Shown piece after piece: positions 6,040 to 11,678 of a DNA stretch of 11,678 bases. The translations under genes were made by a program, and so were the position numbers. Every line of letters starts with the position of its first letter. Position 1 is the stretch's first letter. A model generated the notes under the pieces. It was given only the letters and a program-made list of their open reading frames with translations, searched no databases and had not been told where the DNA came from. This stretch comes from an uncultured Treponema sp. (lineage in GTDB: Bacteria > Spirochaetota > Spirochaetia > Treponematales > Treponemataceae), in the NCBI GenBank assembly GCA_937891125.1, contig CALAEZ010000157.1, positions 1 through 11,678 on the forward strand. The letters are read 5' to 3'.

Positions 6040-8607
6040 TTATTTATACAAAGTAATCTCGTATGCAGTTCCGGTTTTTGATGTACCGTATGTTGTCCAG
6101 TTAGAGTTGTAGTACTCAAGCTGGGCGGAAGTTCCGCTGATGTAGAACGTTGTAGCTCCGTCAGCAGTTGCTGTTACAGTGAATACAGCGTTGTCTGAAG
6201 TTGCATCTGCAAGCGTCAGGTTGTTATTGCCTGTCGTTGTAAGATACTTTCCGTCGTTGGTGAATTGAACGCCAGAATCAGAGACTACTGCTTTCAAAGC
6301 GAGCAGATCGTCAGCAGCCTTCATTTTTGCTCCGTCGTTATACACGCTGACGCTAGCTCCAGTAAAGCCCTTATTAGAGGTTGTCGAAGACATTGCCGTT
6401 TTGCCAGCCGCATTGTAGAAATAGACAACATCGCCATTGCTCAATGATGTAACACGATCAAGGAATGTGCTTGTTGTATCTACCGTGTAGGTTGCGCTTG
6501 TGCCTGAAGAGAATGTCTTTGCATCGCTTGAAACGAGAACTGCATAAACTGTTGTCGTTTCGTTGATTGTTAATGCAGTGGTGTACGGGGTTCCTTCGGT
6601 GTAGTTTGAGTAATCAAGTGCTGTTTCTGTTGAATAATAGATGCTTGCACCGCTTGCGCTTGTGGGCACACTAAGCGTTACGCTTGTACCTGCATCAACC
6701 AGATAACCGTCACCTACACTGAACTCGACATCGTCATCATACATAGTAAGGTCGCTGTAGGTGATAATGACTGAAGAGAGCTTATATGCAGAACCTGATG
6801 TGGTACCGAACGAAACGCTTGATGCAAAGCCAGTCCAAGTCTTAGTTGTAGAGTCATAAGAACCCGTAGTTGCGGCAAACGTATCTCCAGGAGCTGTAGT
6901 CCAGTTGAACAGGATTGCAGTGATAGACTTTGTTGAGGTGAAGTCGATAGTGTTATTCTGGTAAACACGGATTCCGCTTTCTGATGAATTGTAAATCGGG
7001 TTATTGCTTCCAGAGCCTTTTGAAAGCTTTATCGTGACATTCGTACCTGTTATTGTGGAATCAACTCCTGTTGAGTTTGAAGTCTCAATGCTATCTGCAT
7101 AATCCGCAAACTCAATCAGCTCGTCGTTTGCGCCAAGGCAGGTAACGGTAAATGAGCCACTCCATGCGGTATAGTCTGTTTTTACGGCATAGACATAGAT
7201 AGTTGTCTTTCCTGCAGCAAAGCTTGAGAGTGCTGATGAATATGCAGTTCCGGCTGTGCTGTAGTTATCCGCAGTGAGCTCTGTGGTCAGTGAGTAGTAA
7301 ATCGTTGCGTTCGGTGTTACGGTTGCAAGAGTGACTTCATCATCTGAAGAAATTGACGTTGCGCTGATGACGACCTGGTTGACGGTATTTGTCAGCGTTG
7401 AGGTTGCGTCTCCGATAACGCTTGCATCTTTTGTGTACAGAGAAATGAATTTAACCTGATTTGAAGACTCATAGAAGCTTACATAACCAAAGTGAGAAAG
7501 AGAACCAGTCTCTGAGCTTGAAATCACTGCTTCATCACTTGTGTAATCAGCTTTGTCAGCATTGATACCGCAGAGGTCGAGTGTCTCAAGACCTGAGAAG
7601 TCAGTCTTTCCGGTAAGATTCTTGTAGTACAGCGTGGTCGTATCATTAGCCGCTGTCTTTTCAATGCTGTTGTATGCGCTGATTTCAGGATTTCCGTAGT
7701 AAAGCTGTCCCTTTGTAGCCGTTACGGTAACGTATTCGCCCGGAGTATATGCGGTTGCATCAAGGTTATAGTTAAAGATGATGATTGACGCATTTTTGTC
7801 CTGAATATACACATTGCCTGAGGTAGTTTTGCCGTTTGTCATTGTGACATAACCGCTTACCGTAATAGCCTCGCTGAATGTAACTGCTGAAGAAGAATCG
7901 CCAATTGCCGCAATAACATCATCGATGTTGCCGTCAATCTCGTAGTTTGCATCGTCGGTCAGCGGAAGGTAGCGAACGGTGCTTGTAAAGGTTTCGCTTG
8001 TGACCATTGAGGGGCCATCGCTATTGACTGCGACTGCATAATAGGTCACTTCTTCGTTAAGTGCTCCAGTAAGAGTAATAGCGTCTGCATAGGTCGTCTG
8101 GTTTGCATAATCAGCTGCATCAAAACGTGTTGTGCTGTAATACACGGTTGCACCTTCTGTTGCAGATGCGAGTGCAAGTGTCGTGTAGCCAGTGTAGAAG
8201 CCGTTTTCAACATCCGGGTCGCCGTTTGTAAGAGTAAAGGTCGGCGCTTTTGGGCCAGTGACCTGATACTGTGCTGAGCTTCCGCTTGAGCAGTTGCCAT
8301 TTGCATCGACTGCAATAGCGTAAATAGTGCAGTTTTCTGTTACTTCTACGCTATCCGCAAGCTTTCCGGCGGTTAAATAATTCTCGCTTGTCAAAGCCTG
8401 TTCTGTAGAATAATAGAAATCCACATTCGCGGTTGTAGATGAGAATGATACGGGAGTTCCCTGAGAAACAGTTCCGCTTGCAGGGCTGAACGTTACTGCT
8501 CCAATTGTTACGCCGCCATCGTCGTCGTCGCTGTTTTTACAGCTGACGGCTAAACCGACAAGTGCGAGTGCGGATAGTGCGCACAGCACACGTTTCAATG
8601 CTTTCAT
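6040..8607 (-). CDS. Large multidomain surface lipoprotein (chitobiase-C-like Ig repeats, OB-like and jelly-roll-like domains)
   Basis: An 855-residue lipoprotein. The frame is open further upstream to an ATG at 8694, but the start at 8607 is preferred: it has GGAGGAGG 6 nt upstream and begins a textbook signal peptide with lipobox LAVSC (Cys23), then an Asp run. Domains by eye: chitobiase/hexosaminidase-C-like Ig repeats with the YYSTE...L...NY signature at about 35-117, 119-211, 410-490 and 625-710; an OB-like domain at about 240-330 (SGYVTMTNG, NVYIQDKNASIIIF, GEYVTVTATKGQLYYGNPE); a jelly-roll-like domain at about 494-620; and a C-terminal beta domain at 712-855 ending AYEITLYK. No catalytic motif is seen, so it probably binds a polymer or acts as an adhesin or scaffold at the cell surface. 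It is Thr/Ser/Asn-rich. It is last in the operon, 76 nt after the 5'-nucleotidase. A degraded paralogue lies downstream. Confidence 0.88.
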   Translation of the reverse strand: MKALKRVLCALSALALVGLAVSCKNSDDDDGGVTIGAVTFSPASGTVSQGTPVSFSSTTANVDFYYSTEQALTSENYLTAGKLADSVEVTENCTIYAIAVDANGNCSSGSSAQYQVTGPKAPTFTLTNGDPDVENGFYTGYTTLALASATEGATVYYSTTRFDAADYANQTTYADAITLTGALNEEVTYYAVAVNSDGPSMVTSETFTSTVRYLPLTDDANYEIDGNIDDVIAAIGDSSSAVTFSEAITVSGYVTMTNGKTTSGNVYIQDKNASIIIFNYNLDATAYTPGEYVTVTATKGQLYYGNPEISAYNSIEKTAANDTTTLYYKNLTGKTDFSGLETLDLCGINADKADYTSDEAVISSSETGSLSHFGYVSFYESSNQVKFISLYTKDASVIGDATSTLTNTVNQVVISATSISSDDEVTLATVTPNATIYYSLTTELTADNYSTAGTAYSSALSSFAAGKTTIYVYAVKTDYTAWSGSFTVTCLGANDELIEFADYADSIETSNSTGVDSTITGTNVTIKLSKGSGSNNPIYNSSESGIRVYQNNTIDFTSTKSITAILFNWTTAPGDTFAATTGSYDSTTKTWTGFASSVSFGTTSGSAYKLSSVIITYSDLTMYDDDVEFSVGDGYLVDAGTSVTLSVPTSASGASIYYSTETALDYSNYTEGTPYTTALTINETTTVYAVLVSSDAKTFSSGTSATYTVDTTSTFLDRVTSLSNGDVVYFYNAAGKTAMSSTTSNKGFTGASVSVYNDGAKMKAADDLLALKAVVSDSGVQFTNDGKYLTTTGNNNLTLADATSDNAVFTVTATADGATTFYISGTSAQLEYYNSNWTTYGTSKTGTAYEITLYK

Positions 8608-8612
8608 TTTTT

Positions 8613-8620
8613 CCTCCTCC
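8613..8620 (-). promoter_or_regulatory. Ribosome binding site deciding the lipoprotein start
   Basis: GGAGGAGG on the minus strand, about 6 nt before ATG 8605-8607. It selects this start over the upstream ATG at 8694, which would overlap the nucleotidase gene and bury the signal peptide. Confidence 0.8.
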
Positions 8621-8647
8621 GACTCTCCGCCGGAACACTTTATATAT

Positions 8648-8685
8648 GCGGGGCACAATCGCGCCCCGTTTTTGCCTTTTTTTTT
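8648..8685 (+). terminator. Terminator-like hairpin pointing against the operon
   Basis: A CGGGGC/GCCCCG stem (8649-8654 with 8663-8668, 8-nt loop) is followed on the plus strand by TTTTT, GCC and then nine T. It therefore has intrinsic-terminator form only for plus-strand transcription, although every gene here is on the minus strand. In the operon direction it is a hairpin preceded by an A-run and followed by no U-run, which could be a processing or stability element. Confidence 0.5.
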
Positions 8686-10306
8686 ACTGTGCAATCAGCA
8701 CTTTTGGCATTTCTGCCCAGCGCTTGTCGATGGCACCCCAGCTCTTGAGCTCATCGATGACGGCATCGCGGAACGGAATGTAGGTGTTGTCAACTTCCAG
8801 CGCAGTCTGGGCGATAACGTCGTATTTGTCGCCGCCGTCTGCCATAAAGTCGTTTACAACGCAGGTGTAGGTCTTTTCGTCGTCCACCTCTTCGCCGCTG
8901 TCCAGAACGATTTTCTGCACGCGGTAGCCCTCGGGCATTCTGGTGGTGTAGTATACTACCCCGCCTGCAAACTGCCCTGCGCGGAAGCCGACGCTGTTAA
9001 TGCCGTGGTCAACGATTTTCTTTAAGTCCTTTCCCTTTACCTTGATGACAACGCCGGTGTTGTCAAACGGAATGAGCTCCCACATGTCGTTTACGGTGAG
9101 CGTGCCTGCGTTTACGGTCTTCCGTAAGCCGCCGCCGTTCGTTACGGCAAAATCAGTCTTGTAGGCAGCTTTCATGGCGCTTGCAATCACAAAGCCAAGC
9201 GGCGTTACGTTCGGCACGTTCTCCTCGTGGCTCAGCTCAGCTTCTACCGTACAGATGGTCTCGCCCAGCTGCTCACCGTACTGAGAACGGTAGTCGGCAA
9301 TAATGCTGAGCATGTCGGGGTCTTCGGTAATCGCATCCTTTTCCTTGTACACTTCGATGACCGAGCCTTTTGCCTCACGCAAGCCGTTTTCGCCGAACTT
9401 TAAGCGGATAACGCTGATGGCGCGGCCGTAGTTGATTGCCTGCACGACCGGCTTTCCGTTGAGCGTGCCGTTAATGTATTCGTGGCTGTGACCGGTAATC
9501 ACCGCGTCAACGCCCTTAATCTTGCAGACGTCCTCAATTTCGGTGCTGTTGTCTGCACTTACCGGGCTTCCCTTATACAGGCGGTTTTCGTGCGTGCCGA
9601 TGTGTGAAAGCACGACGACAGCATCCGGCTTATACGTTGCCTGCACGCGGCGGAGCACCTTGCGGATACATTTTGCGGGGTCTAAAAATTCAAAGTTTTC
9701 GACGCGCTTTTTTGCGGCGGTGTACAGCGTGTCTACCGTTGCCGCGCCGATAATGCAGATGGTGTGTCCGCCGATATTGTACAGCTCGTATTCCTTGCAC
9801 CAGTCCGGGATTTTTCCCGTGCGCTTATCGACAAGGTTACAGGCAAGGAAGGTAAAGCCACCGTCTTTTTCCCACACCGGGAAAAGCTCATCTCCCCAGT
9901 CAAATTCGTGGTTACCGATGGTGCTGGTGACAAGCCCTGCTTTCTTAAAGAAATCACTTACGATTTTTCCCTGACTTAAGTTAGAAAGCGCGCTTCCCTG
10001 ATAGTTGTCGCCTGCAGAGACGAAAATGCTTTCGGGGTATGCGCCTTTGAGCTCAGTGAGCACCTCGTTCAGTTTTGCCATGCCGGGATTCTTGCCGGCT
10101 AAATCTTCTTCGACCGAGCCGTGAAAGTCGTTTACGGCAAAAATCGAAACGTATTTTGATTTTCCGTTTTCCAGAAACGAGCTTGCGCTGTTTGTCGTGC
10201 CCATTTTGCGGATTGTTTCCGCAGAGACGGTCGTTACGCCAAGCGCAAGGGCAGCTGCAAGAGAAAGCGCTGCATATAATTTTTTAACGTTAAAAAGTCT
10301 TTTCAT
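8684..10306 (-). CDS. Secreted 5'-nucleotidase / 2',3'-cyclic-nucleotide phosphodiesterase (UshA-like)
   Basis: A 540-residue protein in the usual size range. A signal peptide with a VSA29 cleavage site directs export. The metallophosphoesterase domain shows the full two-metal ligand set: NDFHG (D60, H62), GDNYQG (D100), GNHEFD (N132, H133), H235 in VLSHIG and GHSH (H273, H275). The C-terminal 5'-nucleotidase domain shows NGGGLRK, the ELIPFDN block and NDFMADGGDKY (485-495), with F487 in the position expected to stack on the base. It should hydrolyse nucleoside monophosphates, and possibly cyclic or other nucleotides, to nucleoside and phosphate in the periplasm. No lipobox or membrane anchor is seen. 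The start is supported by GGGGAG about 11 nt upstream. It lies 23 nt after the outer-membrane-protein gene and before the large lipoprotein, so the three are probably co-transcribed. Substrate preference cannot be read from sequence. Confidence 0.95.
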   Translation of the reverse strand: MKRLFNVKKLYAALSLAAALALGVTTVSAETIRKMGTTNSASSFLENGKSKYVSIFAVNDFHGSVEEDLAGKNPGMAKLNEVLTELKGAYPESIFVSAGDNYQGSALSNLSQGKIVSDFFKKAGLVTSTIGNHEFDWGDELFPVWEKDGGFTFLACNLVDKRTGKIPDWCKEYELYNIGGHTICIIGAATVDTLYTAAKKRVENFEFLDPAKCIRKVLRRVQATYKPDAVVVLSHIGTHENRLYKGSPVSADNSTEIEDVCKIKGVDAVITGHSHEYINGTLNGKPVVQAINYGRAISVIRLKFGENGLREAKGSVIEVYKEKDAITEDPDMLSIIADYRSQYGEQLGETICTVEAELSHEENVPNVTPLGFVIASAMKAAYKTDFAVTNGGGLRKTVNAGTLTVNDMWELIPFDNTGVVIKVKGKDLKKIVDHGINSVGFRAGQFAGGVVYYTTRMPEGYRVQKIVLDSGEEVDDEKTYTCVVNDFMADGGDKYDVIAQTALEVDNTYIPFRDAVIDELKSWGAIDKRWAEMPKVLIAQ

Positions 10307-10329
10307 AGCTGTTTTTCTCCCCGCCTTTT

Positions 10330-11678
10330 TTAGTCAAACTTAATTTTTCCGTTCACCGTGAATGAAGAAATGCGCTCAGAATTGCGCCGTGAATACGAAG
10401 GCGAGCTTGCGTATTCTGCTGAAAGCTCTAAGTATTTAACGGGCGCAAACACCGCTCCGGCGCTGAATTTTGTAAAATCGGCAAAGTCCTGGTCGGGAAG
10501 CGTTGAGTAATCGCTCCATTCGATAAGCTCGCTGTTCTTGTAGTAGTTAAAACCGCCGTAGACGGTAAGCGGGATGGTCGTAAAGTCTTCTGCATCAAGC
10601 TCAAGCTTTCCGAAAAAGCCCTTGCCGTTTACGTCCAGATCATCTCCGTACAGGAACGCTTCCACGCCGCCTGAGAGGGTGACAAAGTCGTAACCGGTAA
10701 AATACTGCGGATTGAACGAAAGCGATGCTTGAGCCTTTGCCGCCTGCTCGGTATTTGCAATGTAGTAGTCGCTTGCCGCTGAATAGCCGTAGAAGCGGTC
10801 AGTGCTTGACCAGACCTTATGCTCAAAAAACGCTGATTTCCACGAGCCTGCAGCTGAAAGCGTTGCACCAAAGAAGCTTACGTCAGCGCCTGCCGCCACC
10901 GATTTTGAAAAGTCGTAATCTGCATTGTCGTCAGTGCGATCCTTCCAGTTCAAGAGCATGGCTTCGATATATGCGCCATAGCCTACAAAGCCCTTTGCGC
11001 TGTATGAAAGCCCTGCGTCAAGCGCAAAATTCTTTTTTGCAACGAGCATGTCGCTTGCAATTCCCTGCACCTGCGCCTGTATGGTCGCGCCGAGGCTTTC
11101 TGCATAGAACGTGTAGCGTGCCTTTGCGCCAGCCGCCCATTCGCCGTCAATGCCCGGCCAGTAGTCGAGCGTGTCGGTGTCGTAATCTTCTGCAACCTGC
11201 TCTTCGCCGCCTGCAATGCCGGTAAACACGGACGCTTCCAAGCCCTGCACAAGGCCTTTTTTAAGCGACACGGTAAGAGCCGAGCCGCCCTCGCTCTGTC
11301 CTGCCAGGTGTGAGAAGATTTTGTCGCCTGCTAAAAGGCGCTTACCCATAAAGTCAACGCGTGCGTCAGCAGCGCCTGCAATGTTCGTAATCGTAATGTA
11401 GGCTTCTTTTACAGCATCCTTCAAGTCAGTAGAGTCAGAGTCTCCATCAACGATTGCCTCAAACTCGCGCTTTGCCTTCATTTTGAGCTCTGCCTTTTCT
11501 TTTTCGCTTGAACTCATATCCTGATAAGACGCATAGCTTACATCGCCTGTTGCAAGCAGGCTGTAGTCAAGCTGGTCGATAGCAGTCTTAATGTGATAGT
11601 AGATTTCGTTATACAGCGCCTGTGCGTCCGCCCATTTCTGGCTTGTCCAGTTTACGTCGCTGGCAGGCTCTACCGTTG
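10330..11678 (-). CDS. Outer-membrane beta-barrel surface protein, partial (N-terminus beyond window)
   Basis: The frame stays open from TAA 10330-10332 to the right edge, about 449 codons; an internal ATG at 11517 is not the start because the frame continues coding-like upstream (VNWTSQKWADAQALYNEIYY). The first 110 visible residues are helical and charged. The rest alternates polar and hydrophobic residues in amphipathic strands rich in Gly, Tyr and Phe (GFVGYGAYIEAMLL, FDVT-like turns, TTIPLTVYGGFNYYKN), and it ends SSFTVNGKIKFD, with Phe next to last. This is the pattern of a transmembrane beta-barrel. A relation to the treponemal Msp/Tpr major surface proteins is possible, but I could not match a diagnostic motif, so the family is left open. 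The signal peptide and promoter lie outside the window. It is the first visible gene of the operon with the 5'-nucleotidase, 23 nt apart. Confidence 0.75.
   Translation of the reverse strand, partial: TVEPASDVNWTSQKWADAQALYNEIYYHIKTAIDQLDYSLLATGDVSYASYQDMSSSEKEKAELKMKAKREFEAIVDGDSDSTDLKDAVKEAYITITNIAGAADARVDFMGKRLLAGDKIFSHLAGQSEGGSALTVSLKKGLVQGLEASVFTGIAGGEEQVAEDYDTDTLDYWPGIDGEWAAGAKARYTFYAESLGATIQAQVQGIASDMLVAKKNFALDAGLSYSAKGFVGYGAYIEAMLLNWKDRTDDNADYDFSKSVAAGADVSFFGATLSAAGSWKSAFFEHKVWSSTDRFYGYSAASDYYIANTEQAAKAQASLSFNPQYFTGYDFVTLSGGVEAFLYGDDLDVNGKGFFGKLELDAEDFTTIPLTVYGGFNYYKNSELIEWSDYSTLPDQDFADFTKFSAGAVFAPVKYLELSAEYASSPSYSRRNSERISSFTVNGKIKFD

Noticed and set aside
8635..8650. TATATA as a -10 box of a separate lipoprotein promoter
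   Set aside because: No -35-like hexamer lies 16-18 bp upstream on the minus strand, and the operon spacing does not require a second promoter.
8608..8694. Start of the large lipoprotein at the upstream ATG (8694)
   Set aside because: It would add 29 charged residues before a clear lipoprotein signal peptide and overlap the nucleotidase gene; the ATG at 8607 has a strong ribosome binding site.
10725..11225. Long plus-strand open frame opposite the outer-membrane protein
   Set aside because: It is a shadow of a GC-biased coding strand with no ribosome binding site and an Arg/Gln/Pro composition unlike a real protein.

Overview
The window looks like a chromosomal segment of a host-associated treponeme (spirochaete). 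The reasons are a lipoprotein with a loose spirochaete-type lipobox, a LptF/LptG permease next to a Rpn-family PD-(D/E)XK nuclease with a long Gly-Arg-Ala-Glu tail, a diderm beta-barrel protein, and repeat-rich Thr/Ser lipoproteins. The genus is inferred from protein style and is not proved by a marker gene.

Layout: a partial DUF2264 gene (1-944, minus) is divergent from a short-chain dehydrogenase/reductase (1207-2004, plus). The SDR runs tail to tail into a LptF/LptG-type permease (2001-3071, minus), and their stop codons overlap. The permease is the second gene of a tight pair led by a Rpn-family nuclease (3075-4073, minus). Behind a strong terminator (4134-4169) lies a broken lipoprotein gene (4221-5665, minus) carrying two TAG codons, a frameshift and an inferred internal deletion. 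A structured repeat element (about 5810-5979) follows. The rest is the 3' part of a minus-strand operon: a beta-barrel outer-membrane protein (from beyond 11678 to 10330), a secreted 5'-nucleotidase (8684-10306) and a large multidomain lipoprotein (6040-8607), closed by a terminator at 5979-6020.

The operon looks like a cell-envelope module. A periplasmic or surface 5'-nucleotidase would dephosphorylate nucleotides. A lipoprotein with chitobiase-C-like Ig repeats, an OB-like domain and a jelly-roll-like domain could bind polymers, and the barrel could serve as a surface protein or channel. A role in nucleic-acid or nucleotide scavenging is inference.

The most striking observation concerns initiation. 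All four genes whose 5' ends open a transcription unit in this window (DUF2264, SDR, Rpn nuclease, broken lipoprotein) have a sigma70-like -35, a 17-bp spacer and a -10 hexamer ending exactly 6 nt before the ATG. Transcription would then start at the ATG itself, giving leaderless mRNAs. The two operon-internal genes whose starts are visible and that follow a real intergenic gap (5'-nucleotidase and large lipoprotein) instead carry clear Shine-Dalgarno sequences.
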